Shown: in pieces, positions 24,431 to 35,827 of the stretch | Numbering within the stretch: position 1 is the stretch's first letter | Layout of the letters: the number at the start of each line of letters is the position of its first letter | DNA from: Moniliella sp. 'wahieum' | Taxonomy: Eukaryota; Basidiomycota; Moniliellomycetes; Moniliellales; Moniliellaceae | Reading direction: 5' to 3' | DNA: 64,000 nucleotides | NCBI GenBank assembly: GCA_003971905.1 | Contig: RSEE01000049.1 | Location: forward strand, 310,001 to 374,000 | Notes under the pieces: model-generated | What the model saw: only the letters and a program-made list of their open reading frames with translations | Told to the model about the DNA's origin: nothing | Database searches by the model: none | Made by a program: the position numbers and the translations under genes

Positions 24431-26380
24431 TCACTGGTAGCTCTGTGAACGCGGCTGCGCATTTCCTTCAGTTAGTGCTCCTGTGGTCGTTTTCCCCTCC
24501 GTTATCTCTCCACGACCGACACCGCTCCCACTCGAAACTTCATTTAGCCTCGCGTTCGTGTTGATTAGCAGCTCCCTAGCTCTTGCAGTCAGTAGGGGCC
24601 ATCTGATTCTGGCCAGTTTGCAGGTCCCCTGCTTGATCTGTAGTGCACGCACTATAAGAACGATATCTGTTACAACAAAAGACCTCCTTGAGGGATAAAA
24701 TTGTAGGAAGCAGCAGGACAGAGATACACGTGATACAAAGAAGTGAAGAGTGAAGTCGCAAAGGCTTCCCCGACCAAAGGGTGACAGTATGCTGAGGAAA
24801 CCAAGGAAATAAATGGAGCTGAGGGTTGGTATGCTCTGTACACCCACGCCTCCAAGTAGGAGAGTGTGGGCAGACAAGGTCATGCCGAGGGTGGGTTGGA
24901 CATTAAGGTTCGGGCACAAGGGATGCTTGTGGACTGCTCCGTCCCGATGGCATCCCGCCTGAGCCACGAGCCAAGCACGGGCTTTTTGGACCCCATCCAT
25001 CCTTGAAGGTGGGAAGGAGTGACCGGGGAGGGAAGCGATGGGCCGTGCACGTTTGGCCGGCGGTTCTGGATCGGGATCTGAACCGTGTTTGGGCTCCGAA
25101 GCGAGCGTTTGGATCACGTGTGCCATCTCATCGGGTGCGATCAAGTCAAATGGTGAGTCACTGGCACGCGCAGTGCTAGGTGAAACGGGGTAGTTGGGCA
25201 GGGCAAAGCCCGGGTCCAAGTTGAATTCCTTGGCAAGCGACGGATCTTTCTTACCTACAGCGGGGTCGTCTTGTGGTGGTGCAAAAGCTGCAATAGAGTT
25301 TTTTTCAAGGTTAGTATATTATTGTTTTAGGAATGGAAAAAAAGTTTAGAGGGTGTATTGCGGAATGCTTACCTTGATCTGATCCGCGTCGCAACACCCC
25401 GCTTTGTACCATAACTTCTGACAAACGACGAATGCAGCCGACGAGCACTCTAAGCATTTGGAACATATCCCCAATATCGCGCACAGAGGCGATACCTCCT
25501 TCCTCGGCATTGAGTAGCTCGGGATGGGCTTGGATCGCCTGCATGCGTTCTTGCACCCGGACGAGCCAGGCAGCGTCAAATGAGTTTTGAGGAGGGATGT
25601 GGCCGAGGAGAAGGAGACACATGTATCCGCTGGTGGCAGTTTGGGACGAAGGCCATGCCTTGTCCTCTAGCTGGACATCTTCCGGAGAGTAGATCGGCAA
25701 GGGTAGCGCAAGAACTCGATTTGGAGTGTGCGGAAGATTCGGAAGAGGAGAGTTTGAATCGTCAATTCGACGGGCCGCGTCGTGGCTTCGATACGGTGGA
25801 AGAAGGTGCTCATATCATACCGCGGCATAGGTTCTGACGGTGCCAGCGTCGGATCTTGAACGGTATGCAGCACAGGGGAGCGCGGGGCGGACGATACAGG
25901 AGAAGGGCTGTCTTCTAGTGAGGCACGATTCATCATCTCCGATACGGATCCTATCCGTGAGCCCTTGGGGGAAGAAGGCTTGTGGTAGAGGGAAAAGGTG
26001 GAGACGGGAGGCAGTAAATGACGGTCGCCAATGCGGCGGGGCAACCTGTCAGAGGCAGGACGGGGTAAAGAAGAGCGACGCGACGGCGGGAGCGACGTGT
26101 TGGGTGTTGACGAAGGAGCCATGTCCATGGAGAAGGTGCTACCCCGCTTGCGGATCGGGCGTGGTCCGGTGGCAGTGGGGGGGACAGCATTGTAGGTGCT
26201 CCTCAGTGATGGCGGTGGGACAGGGCCCGACGGATTGCTGCCTACGTTTGAGGGAGGGTGGGCTGCGGACGCGGGGGCATTGGGCAGGTGGGGACAGGCG
26301 GTGTGACTGGGTGAGCCGCCCTGAGCAGTGTCGTGCAAGGAGTAAGCAGCTAGGCTGGGCGTGGAAAACTTGTCCGCCAT
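24431..26380 (-). CDS. unrecognised Ser/Pro-rich protein with a conserved-looking helical core
   Basis: I do not recognise the family. From the ATG at 26380 (MADKFSTPSLAAYSLHD) there are about 190 residues of Ser/Pro/Arg-rich disorder. A helical core follows: YDMSTFFHRIEATTRPVELT, QTLLFRIFRTLQIEFLRYP, then, after a one-base frame change near 25695, LPIYSPEDVQLEDKAWPS, VRVQERMQAIQAHPELL and DMFQMLRVLVGCIRRLSEVM. An intron at 25288-25372 leads to an acidic/Pro region with PDEMAHVIQTLASEP and a PPAKRARP element that could be a nuclear signal. The true stop is unclear; the frame stays open to 24431 but looks non-coding after about 24850. A nuclear regulatory role is possible but not shown. Confidence 0.55.
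25288..25372 (-). other. intron of the unrecognised Ser/Pro-rich gene
   Basis: Minus-strand donor GTAAGC at 25372, branch-like ACTAACC, acceptor TTGCAG ending at 25288. AT-rich, as expected of an intron. Confidence 0.7.
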
Positions 26381-27423
26381 GCGCTGCGGGAGGGGGGCAG
26401 GGGGGCTGGGGGGAAATATGCTGGATCGCACACATGAGGTGGCGGTCTGGTGTGAGGATGGTGGTGGTCGGGAGGGAAGGGGACAAGGGGTCTGGTGCGA
26501 GATGAAGGATACATATGCATTGAGGGGGGGAGGGTCATGTCATCGTCATTAGGCATGAAAAAGCTCGAAGAAGCATTAGGATCAGTATCATGTACTGGCT
26601 AGCCAACAGCTTCAGCCAGCGCCCACGGCCGTACGAACAGGCCATTTCTATAGGGCCGCGCGCGACCTACCGCACAGCGGCAGCATGTGCGGGCCGTCTA
26701 TTAGACATGGTGCATTATGTAGCGAAGACCTTGCCACGGCGGGCCATTCCGGGAAGACAGCCGGGAGGCACAGCTGGCCACATCGCGGGCGTCGCGCATA
26801 CGGACGGCAACCAGCGCTGCTTACGCGCTTACGCGCTACGCTCCCTGGGGGGGGCGCAGCCGTACCAGGCCGTACCCGTACGGCGCGGACCGGCGCGTAT
26901 CCCAGGAGGTGTCAGGGTGGGTTGATCGTGGGTGGACGAAAATATGAATGGCCAATCGCCGTTGATCGATGATCATCGACCACGCGCACGTACTAGCCAT
27001 GTCCGCGGACCTGATGCCCACGGCCTCACAGCGCTGGAAGGCTTCTATCACAATTGGCACCACCTTGGTATCCAATTGTGGCACCAGCACTCAGCCATGG
27101 CTCAGCGGCCTCAGGGCCTCAGCGCCTCCCCTCCAATTCTGCCGGTATCCGCGATATCCCCTACAGGGTGGATATCATCTTCTCTGACGCTTGACGTCGA
27201 GAAGGGGTGGGCATATGTAGTCGCCGTTCGGGCAGCGACTAGTGACTAGCAACGCGTGACGAGCTAGTGATGCATGAGGGCGACTAGGTGACTCTGCAAG
27301 TGACCGGTGAGTGCCGGTGATCCGGCCGGTGACCCGGCGACCACGACGCCGATCATCGATCAGTCTGCAAGGATTAATGATCGTAATCCCTACCGACTAA
27401 TACACACGCTCAACTTCAACCAA

Positions 27424-27490
27424 CGCTTAGCGCTTAGGCTAAGCGCTAAGCGCTAAAAATGAATTAATAATTAAATTTTTATTTTTATCT
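27424..27490. repeat. 29-bp palindrome beside AT-rich block
   Basis: CGCTTAGCGCTTAG at 27424-27437 and CTAAGCGCTAAGCG at 27439-27452 are exact inverted copies around a single G. Immediately after, 27455-27490 is almost all A and T. A strong hairpin next to easily melted DNA could be an origin, matrix attachment or terminator site; none of these is shown. Confidence 0.7.
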
Positions 27491-27914
27491 TCGTGATCAT
27501 CCATCATCCATCACCGATCGTGCTGGCGTACGCGTTGTTTGTGTACAGGTAGGTGTACAAGTGTACTTGTGTACCTGTGGGGGAAACCTCGATCACGGAA
27601 CCAGTATCACGTCCCCTCAGGCCTCAGGCCTCACCCGCCTGAGGCCTCGGACCAGGCACCGAGGCCTCATGAGATCTGAGATCTCCCTATTTGCTACTGT
27701 AGAGAGGAGGGTAAAAAAGGTGGGTCCCTGTCATGCAGGTCATGCAGCTCGTCAAATTCATTTCTACTTGGTCTCCTCGTCTACTCATAAAAAAATGTGG
27801 GAAACGCGTCTGGTCTGCCACTACTGCCACTGACGACGTAAGGCGCTCAGCGCTCACCAGTGAGTAGTGAGTACTCTCAGCGCGGCCAGCCCAGGATATC
27901 GGCGGTATGATTTT

Positions 27915-28040
27915 GCCTCTCCACTGGCGTGGAACGGTGGAACGGGTGGCAAAGGTGGCGAGCAGGCAGAGAGGAAGCCCCAGTAAACCGGGCCGTAAGC
28001 CCGGTGGTCCCCTAGTGCCGTATTCCTTTAAATTTGCACA
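27915..28040 (+). repeat. dispersed repeat family, 3' fragment
   Basis: GCGTGGAACGGTGGAACGG and GGGCCGTAAGCCCGGTGG match the blocks at 30770-30800 and 30855-30880 of the larger copy, so this is a fragment of its distal part. Confidence 0.55.
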
Positions 28041-28937
28041 AAACTCCCACACTGCACTTCTGTTGTGGTTTTAGACAAAGAAACGTTTTCAGCTCCCTCA
28101 CAGGCTAGTCTCTCTACTACCCTCCCAGCTCTCACATCTCCTTTTTCTCGTTCTTTACGCGGTCTCTAATATAGTATTCGTTTCCCTTCAAACGGGGCTT
28201 GCTGTTGACAACTTTTATTGAGGCCTTCTCGCACATTTTCCCTCTTCTTTGCCTTAAGTTGTCCGGCGGCTGTGTTGCTATCATAGTCCCGTGGGTCACT
28301 AGCTGCACTGTTGCACTCGTGTGCACTCTCTTCTCAATTTTCTCACATTCTCAGAGATGATCACATCTCTCCTCCTTCAGCTTCATGCTTCACGCGTCAC
28401 GCGCCAACACGGATCACTATATTGATCCTATCTATCCTATCTCCAATGCTCAGTGCGCTCAGTGACCAGTGCTCCTCAGTGCTCAGTGACTAGTGAGCAG
28501 TGCTCAGTACTCAGTAACTCAGTACTCACGCTCACGGTGCACAGACAAAACCATACATACGGTTCTAGTTCCTTTTCCCGAAAGACCTCTCTGAAGGTCC
28601 CAGCTTCACCTATCTTTATCTTTAATTACCATATGGCAGGACCCATCAAAACGTGCCAACAACCCTACTGCCCCCCGACCTATACGCACGAACGTAGCAG
28701 AGCCTATATGGAGAAAAGTGGAGAGTGCGGGGCAACCGATAACCGTTAACCGGTAGCCGGTAATTCGGGTAAGCACAATGCTATAATCGACAAAGGACCC
28801 TACTGTGTTGCATGTTATACCACCGTCCCAACAGGTAACAGTACTATAGTGTAGTCACTCGCCGTCACTAGTCACTGTCACTGTCATGTCCATGTCATTG
28901 GAATATCTTATGTGCTGAGCCTCAGCGCTGTGAGGCG

Positions 28938-28985
28938 TGAGGTCACGCCTAAGGGCGTGAGGTCACGCCTAAGGGCGTGAGGAGG
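28938..28985 (+). repeat. tandem 22-bp repeat
   Basis: The unit GTGAGGTCACGCCTAAGGGC occurs twice with its next partial copy. The sequence GAGGTCACGCC has internal dyads with neighbouring GGCGTGA. Only two to three units, so not an array of note. Confidence 0.6.
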
Positions 28986-30141
28986 CCTGAGCATGAGGCC
29001 AGGCAACCACGTTACGTTCACTGTTTACTATAGTCATTTATTCAGTAGATAGCGTGAAAAGGGCAGTGGACAACTGTTTGATGTGTTATCAATAACCAGT
29101 GGGACCGTTACTGATGGATGTTTTGCCTACTACTCAGGGGTAGATGACAGGCGATAGATGTATAGTGGCAGGGAGATAGGTTGATGGTGGGGAAGATAGA
29201 GCACGTAAAGCTTAAAGCCTTCTTCAGCTACAAAAGTATATAGACGTTCCATGCTATGTATCCATCCGGCTTGAGATCCTTCTGAGAGCTTGAAGCTTGA
29301 TATCCTTGAAGCTTGAAGCTCAAGCTTTTTGAGACTTGAGACTTGAGAGTCCATCGGAAGAAGCGAAAGAGCGTGTCATCCTGCCAATTAAATGATGTCA
29401 AGGCCCACGATGACTCGATGACAAGCATACGCCGGACTAACTGAGCCTGAGCGCACAAGTTTATATGTACAACGCGTCGGGTCATAGTGAACTTTTGTTG
29501 GATGTGTGGTAACAGCACGGTATATGTGGCAACTTATACTAGCGACGTCTTATTCACTCCCCTATGGAGACCTCAATGGATGCTGAGGCGCTGAGGGCGC
29601 TGAGGCTAGTAGTGAAGCAAAGATGGATAGGATAGTTGCGTAGGCGATCGATTGCGAGGGCGAAAGATGAGCGCTCAGGCTGAGCATTGGTAGTCGGAGG
29701 CACCTACATAGAGGAGAAAATTATTGGTCGCTGAGCTGAGGCGCTGAGGCTCAGCGCTCACCGGCACCGTGAGCGGCCACCAGTCTCTCTGCTCCCAAGT
29801 CACTGGCTCGGATACTTACGTGACGCGCTTGACGCGTGACGCGTATCCACGCGCTCGCCGCATCAAATGCCGCATTGGATCCCATGTCACAGTCGGCGTA
29901 GTCTCCGCGGAGTCCCGGGGGTTAATCACTCACTACTCAGCTAATCACTCTCGTCACTAGTCACGTACTAGTCACTACGCCACTTCGGTATAGTCACTAA
30001 TGACCAACGAGATCGATGAAAGACCAACAGAAAAGTGCTCCGCGAGAGCCTGCTCGCTCAGGCCATTCCAGACCGGTTCCTTATAAAGACGGTGCTAAGA
30101 TGTTCCTGGTAACCGCAATACTATATCCAGTCGTCCATCTC

Positions 30142-30884
30142 TCTATGCTAACCATATCATTGACAGAGCTTAAGGCTAGGACAAAGAAGCGCACAACGCC
30201 TAAACCGACCCGTTCATCTTGCGTATGCTGCTTGGTAGCGCCAACCCCGCTTAAGGAACCAGTAGGGGAATCGCCAGGAGATCAGGACCCTCTGGTACCC
30301 GCCATCCGTTCCCATACCCGAGGTAGCGCGTGTGGATACGGATGAACGTGGTAGGCATCCGAGCGAGAAACCATTTCCATTGAGAGTCAGTACTCAATAG
30401 TCAAAACCTGCCAGTGCACAAGCATCTTTCCCGCTGTCTTGGTGCCGTAGTATCCTCGCGTCGTCAAGACCAGGGGGAAAAACGGCTCTTGGGTGCGTCA
30501 AGTGCCCAGGACCTGCCGTCCATCCTCCCGAATCTGGTCCCGGTTCCGCTCGACGCACTTGCGCAAGTTGAGCGTGAGGCCTGGCGTGTCGTCTTCCAAA
30601 ATCTCCGCATGTCTTGTATAGGTACGGCATCACCAGGTGCCCCGGCGGCAGCTCCTTTTCCAACTTCTCCAGTGTTGGCCGCACCGCGAGATGAAGAAGA
30701 AAAAGGGGGCGAGGGGATCGCCCTGCGAACGCTATCTACCGATATAACGCCCCAGCGTGGAAGGGTTTCAGCGTGGAACGGTGGAACGGTGGACCGGTGG
30801 CACGGTGGTTACGGTTGCGACGCAGCACCAAGCTGGGGCGACGCCCCAGCTGACCGGGCCGTAGGCCCGATGGTCTCCTCGTGA
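30142..30884 (+). repeat. dispersed repeat family, copy B (longest)
   Basis: Begins with CTCTATGCTAACCATATCATTGA and CTTAAGG as in copy A, and carries the same order of blocks to CTTTCCCGCTGTCTTGG and CGTCGTCAAGACCAGGGGG. It then continues about 400 bp further than copy A before the shared end block GGGCCGTAGGCCCGATGG TCTCCTCGTGA. The extra segment, 30480-30770, may be the part deleted from copy A. No transposase or reverse-transcriptase motif is visible. Confidence 0.65.
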
Positions 30885-31140
30885 GCTTTTAAGGCCGGGA
30901 CGAAGAAACGCTGCGCTTAAAACCGAGCCGCTCATCCGGCGTGTGTTGCTTGTTGGCGCCAAATCCGTTTAATAGAGGGAACTATTAGGAGAGTCGTCAC
31001 AGCAAATGAGGACCCTCTGGTGCCCCCCCAACCGTTCCCACACCCGAGGTAACAGCGCGTGTGGATACATATGAACATGGTAGACATCCGAGCAGTGGTG
31101 AACCACAGCTCCATTGAGACTCTGTATAGTCAAAGACTGG
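30885..31140 (+). repeat. dispersed repeat family, copy C, directly after copy B
   Basis: Starts GCTTTTAAGGCCGGGACGAAGAAACGCTGCGC right where copy B ends and follows the same order (CATCCGGCGTGTG, GAGGACCCTCTGGT, GCGCGTGTGGATA, CATTGAGA). Copies B and C are therefore head to tail, which suggests tandem insertion or unequal exchange of a longer element. Confidence 0.65.
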
Positions 31141-32240
31141 TATAAAAATGAACATGGTCAGTCGTCCATTTACTGCTAATACCGGCTGTGTATAGTGTCA
31201 TTCCAGCATCTTCTTCAAATCGTGAGCTCCATGTGGTCTTCGATCCTGCTGCTGAGAGACGGGAATGGAAACACCCCGGGACGGATCACAACTGTGATTT
31301 TATGTCTGTGTTTTACCGGTTACCGGGGCTCCGAGGGCCGTTCTCGATCAACGAACACCAAGATCACCTCTCTAAGCCATACTGATAGACTTGGTCTTCT
31401 CAGATCTCATCCGAGGAATTGACCGCGCTGAGAGGCTGAGCGCTGCGCTGAGTGCGCTGAGTCCGGATTCGATCATGTGTTGTTCGATCGGGCCCCAGAC
31501 CAGTATGGCGCCCGACGCCATGATGCATGATCCCTGCCTCTTCTTTTCTCTGCTGGGCCTATAGTCCCACATCCTGTCTCTGAAAAACTGCCACCGCATC
31601 ACAGCTTTGCGATCCAACAGACACGCTGGCAGACGTAGGCCAATACTGTGCAGTGCCATAGAAACCTTTTGCTTTGTGCGATGTATATAGTGCTGACTGT
31701 GCACGGGTGAAGAGCGAAGCTCCATCTACTGCAGGAAGAGGCTGAGGGGCGGGACCAGATGAGTATATAGAAGGAGGCGGTGGGGTTTGCTTTCTTGAAA
31801 GTGCCGGATTGAAGCTGTACTAATGAGATGTGAGCGCGAGCTGTGTGGGTGGTTACACTTTATTTTGGCTGTGTGTAAACAAAACGTGGCTGGGCTCTCC
31901 GCCGAGCGGGTGTACTTTAGAGTCTCTCGGGCGCTGGCGAGCTTGATGAGCTTGATGGAACTGGTAAAATGAGAGGGATTGTGGGGTTTTTACATTAGGC
32001 CGAGGCTGAGTGCGGCGAAGGCTTAATTTCTGAGACCGGGAGGCGCTGGGGCAGGCACAGCGCCAGTCTGCGCCCGCTCGCATACCGATGCGCGCTGGCC
32101 AGTGGCCTCGTGCTGGCGATTTAACCACTCCACCATGGAAGGCCGGTGGGCTGCGAAAACTTTCTTGTCTCCACCCTGACCCCACTCTCTGCAACCACAT
32201 CATCGTCCATCATCCACCGCGCCCAGGGCTCCATCGCCTT

Positions 32241-33643
32241 ATGCACTACTGGTCCTACACCGTTGTTGCGGGCCTCGTTGCTCTGACTGGCGCAACCACC
32301 GCTGCTGCCGCTGTACAGGCCGGCTTCACCAATAGCACCATCACCCTCTCCGACGCTACTGGCTCCGGCACCGCGTCCTCCCTCTCCCAACATGGTATCG
32401 CCCCCAATGGCTGGGCGTGGGACTTGTCTGCCCCCACTGCCCCCACGTCCGTCTCCAGGCGGGGTATGATTCGACGTGCTGCCACCCATTCGGCTGAAGA
32501 CTGGGTCAAGGAAAACCTCAACCTGTACAATGGCCGGTTTGCTGCCAACCCCGGCAACCTGCTCTTCACCTCCGATCCAGCCAGCTCCAGCTCGGGGAAC
32601 AGTAGCCAAGTCCTCTCTGTCACCTATGGCGCCAATTCGTACGGCCTTCACTCTAATCCCCCGGTGGCACCGCATTCTACCCTCAGCCTTTCCTTAGCAA
32701 TACGAGTGGTATATCAAATACCGACACGCCCTACCTGGTGGCCTCTCACACTGCTGGGCAAACCAACGCATCCGATACATCGCGTCCCCAACTCGCGCTT
32801 ACCTACTCTGTCTACTTTCCCCCGGATTTTGATTTTGTCAGGGCGGTAAGTTGCCCGGCTTGTATTCATCTGTTGGTGCGATCAGCCTTTCCTCCATCAA
32901 TGCCTCCACCTCGAGCTGTGAGGGGGGGTCCCTTGATGGTACCGGTACCTCTTGTTGGTCCGCTCGAGTGATGTGGCGCGCAGGTGGCCAAGGGGAGATC
33001 TACGTTTACATCCCACAACACTTGAGTGGGGGTACAAGCTTTGCCCACCCAAAAAGGCGACGGCCAAAGGCACCAGCATCATTTGCAATTCAGACTATGG
33101 CATCTCTCTGGGGCGCGGCTCCTTTACTTTCCAGAAGGGTAGCTGGACCAACCTTGCGCTCTACGTCCAGATCAACCAGCCGAATGTTGCCAATGGAGTC
33201 ATTGAGCTCTATGTCAACGGTGCCTCCACTCCAGCAGCTTCACTCAGTGGTGTCGCCTTCCGCACCGCCACTGTCAATGCCGGATCGACAACCCCATCCA
33301 ACCATATGGCCTCCCATGTACGCCGAGACGATTGGGACACTAATGGCCAAACATGGGTGGACAAGATCATGTTTACTTCATTCTTTGGTGGATCTTCATC
33401 AGATTGGGCGACGCCCACTGCAACCCAAACCTATTTTAAAGATGTCGCAGTAAGTACAGTCCCTTTTACGCCTTTAACCCTTGAGATCCTTTCGCTGACT
33501 CTTCTAAGCTGTTTGCGGGAGAGGCTTTCTCTTCTGCTGAAGGCAAATCCTTCACTCCTAGCCCAGCTCCTCGCCTGATCAGCACTTCCTCCGTTTGGAT
33601 CAACCTACTCATTGTGACGATGGCGATGGGAATCCTACTCTAA
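32241..33643 (+). CDS. secreted polysaccharide lyase family 14-like protein
   Basis: PL14 lyases cleave uronic-acid polysaccharides such as alginate or glucuronan. The start at 32241 gives a signal peptide (MHYWSYTVVAGLVALTGATT). A variable region follows, then the fold: ALTYSVYFPPDFDFV, GGKLPGLYSSVGAISLSS, ARVMWRAGGQGEIYVYIPQ, then CNSDYGISLGRGSFTFQKGS and VQINQPNVANGVIELYVNG, matching the PL14 beta-sandwich motif order. An intron at 33450-33508 joins KDVA to LFAGEAFSSAEG. The C-terminus ends in a hydrophobic stretch (VWINLLIVTMAMGILL) after a Ser/Pro segment, which would suit GPI anchoring. Frame changes near 32680, 32845 and 33030 are bridged by the homology. The substrate cannot be told from sequence. 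Confidence 0.75.
33450..33508 (+). other. intron of the PL14-like gene
   Basis: Donor GTAAGT at 33450, branch-like GCTGACT near 33494, acceptor TTCTAAG ending at 33508. Confidence 0.75.
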
Positions 33644-33837
33644 ACCCCTGCTTCCATGTGGTCCATTCAACTTTCATACCCTTCTTGCTGCTCCTGCTGC
33701 ATCATCTCTTATTCCATGAAGGACGTTGTCCTACCCATCTGTGATCAAACAAGAGGATGCGGTAGATTGATGGCGATGATGTACATTTGTAGGAGCTTGC
33801 CCAATTGGCAGCAAATGTTGAAGTAGACCACCAATGT

Positions 33838-35527
33838 TCACTTATTGCTTTCACTCCGGCTTGCGTTGCCTCCACTTTCATCTTCATCTTCGCTTTCGCT
33901 TTCGCTTTCGCTTTGACTCTCCTCGCTCTCCCACCCCACTGTGCCCTCGAGAATGAGGGCAACTCGACGAGGCGTGCCCCCTTGGCCTAACAGGCCTGAT
34001 TCCGAAAGCGGTAGGGCCAAAATTTCTTCCGAGGGACGTACGATCCTCCTTGGGTAATCCGTAACCAAGGTGAACTTATACTCAGGTCGCATCTGAGCCA
34101 ACTCTGTCTCCTCAAACTCTGTTCCCTCGTCGCTTTCAGGGAGAGGCGAAGCCAACTCGATTGCCGCAAAAAGGGCCTCCGCCTTACTTTCGGGAGCGAG
34201 GTGCAAGGTTGTCCTTGCCCCCGAGGGCAACCGAATGACAAACTCCACCTTGCTCCTTGGGGCAGGAACCGAAGTTCCTCCCACCAGCACGTCCGAATGC
34301 TCCTGTCCCTCGGCCATCTTGGCCGCCCACATTCTCCAAGCCACATACCGCGCCTTGAGTTGAACCTGGGCTTGTCGTTTGCTTTCTTCTTCCTTTTCCT
34401 TTTGTTCGACCAAGTGGGCCTCGGCACGTTTAGCCGCGATCCGGTCCGCGTCCCGCTGGGCTGCACGAGCATAGGCCTCCTCCTGTTCGATGCGCCACTC
34501 GCGTTCGACCTGCTTGGCCCGTTCCTCATCTTGTAGTGAGGTGAGGAAAGGCAAAACACGGGGCAAGACGACTTGCTCCAGTTGGGTGGTCAACTGAGCT
34601 ACGCTCACCCCATCTCCTTGCTGGCGCGAAATCACCGAGAGACGAACCCTCCCCCCTGGCCGCGCGGCTGGGAGGCTACAAAGGCCACAAACGGATAGTC
34701 GTTCGCATGAAGAATACGAGCGACCTGGACAGCCTCCTTGCCTGCCGATACGTCGCCAGCCCAGAGAAGCACATTATGCTGGTGCAGGAGTTCATCCAGC
34801 TGCGGGTTGAGCAGTGTCGTGCGCAAATACTCCTTTGCCGCATCATCATCTTGCCCCGAGTCAAGTGCAATGGCCAGCACTTGGTGCCCACTCTTGGCTC
34901 GTGCGACGGCCTGCTCATATGGAATAGAGAGCAAGGCCGTAGGTATGCGCAGGTCCGTTTTGGGTCCTGCACTCGCATGACGCGGAGTTAGTTCCGCCGT
35001 CGTCTCCAGTGCCGTCGAAGTACCCGAAACTGGTTCAGGCGGAGCAAACTCGCCCCAGTCACAAAACGTCTGTAAACGTTCGCGGTACCGTGCCGCCGCC
35101 AGTGCCGGATCCGCCGTGCCCATGACCCATCCAGATCGCGAAGGAGGGGGGAAGAAAACGAAGGCAACAGCGCACGGAGCGGCAGCCAGCGCGAGAGGAA
35201 GAGCAGTAGCGCCTGGAGCAGTTGCCAGGGCTTGGAGAGTACCATGGTCAGACCACCGGGACCAGTGGGAGAAGGATTGAGACGAGGACGAGGACGAGGA
35301 GGGTAGGCATGAGGGCGGGCACGGCGTGGGCGCTCCGAGGGAGGGGTGGGCAAAGGGGGTTGGCCATTGAGCCTCTGCTCAGCTCCGACGCTGTCTAGGA
35401 CCATGGCGCGCGCCGCACGGACGTTTCCGCCTGTAACGGCGAGCAGAACATCGAGGGCGTCGTCGTCCGGCTGGCTGGAGGGCGGCAGAACAGTGGCGAG
35501 CTCAGCGCGGAGAGCAGCGGCCGACAT
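33838..35527 (-). CDS. UBX-domain protein of the FAF2/UBXD8 type (ERAD/Cdc48 adaptor)
   Basis: These proteins sit in the ER or lipid-droplet membrane by a hydrophobic hairpin and recruit Cdc48/p97 for degradation. From ATG 35527 the order is complete: a UBA-like N-terminus (DDDALDVLLAVTGGNVRAAR), a Pro/Arg linker, a hydrophobic hairpin (LLQALLLFLSRWLPLRALLP), a UAS thioredoxin-like domain (EYLRTTLLNPQLDELLHQHN, then YPFVAFVASQ), a long charged coiled coil near 34380-34560, and a UBX domain (VEFVIRLPSGARTTLHL to YKFTLVTDYPRRIV, where YPRR stands at the FPR loop). The tail is acidic/Ser-rich. Frame changes near 35120 and 34630. It is convergent with the PL14-like gene and divergent from NOP58. 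Confidence 0.87.
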
Positions 35528-35589
35528 GGCGAGTGATGGAGCGGTGTAGCAGGGAGCTAGCCCCCCCTCTCTCTGGGGTCCAGGCTGAG

Positions 35590-35650
35590 GTTAGGCCTTA
35601 GGCTAAGGCGTAAGCCTTAGGGCCGTGCGGTGGCATCACGTGATCGCCAC
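35590..35650. promoter_or_regulatory. divergent UBX/NOP58 promoter with CACGTG palindrome
   Basis: About 300 bp separate the two start codons (35527 minus, 35828 plus). In the middle are a dyad built on CCTTAGGCTAAGGC (35595-35619) and the 10-bp palindrome ATCACGTGAT at 35635-35644, an E-box of the Cbf1/bHLH type. A TTTTTTTT tract at 35729-35737 lies nearer NOP58. Shared control is inferred from position. Confidence 0.45.
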
Positions 35651-35827
35651 CCAGTCCCTGACGTAATCCGCGGACAGTGGTGCGGAATGGGGCCCAGGCG
35701 GGCGGAAGCAAAGAGAAATTTCCCGCTGTTTTTTTTTTAGCTGCGAAGTTGGTTGGCTGGCGCTTTCGCGTCAACCTTCGCCTCTCCTCCGACACCGCCG
35801 ATCCCACCTTTCCCTCCCCCAACAACC

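Larger units (their letters stand above)
26381..32240. other. gene-poor island of short palindromic words and repeats
   Basis: Nearly 6 kb without a supported gene. It is built from recurring short dyads: GGCCTCAGGCC, CAGCGCTCAG, CACTAGTGAC, GATCGATGATC and AAGCTTGAAGC. It holds three copies or fragments of the dispersed repeat (27915-28040, 30142-30884, 30885-31140), a 29-bp palindrome next to an AT-rich block (27424-27490) and a tandem 22-bp repeat (28938-28985). The last 300 bp become the promoter of the PL14-like gene. Confidence 0.55.

Noticed and set aside
28920-29000. Short direct repeats as a CRISPR-like array
   Set aside because: Only two to three adjoining units, no spacers, and the genome is eukaryotic.
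30394-30884. Possible retrotransposon coding sequence inside dispersed-repeat copy B
   Set aside because: Overlapping frames on both strands have no reverse transcriptase, integrase or transposase motif.
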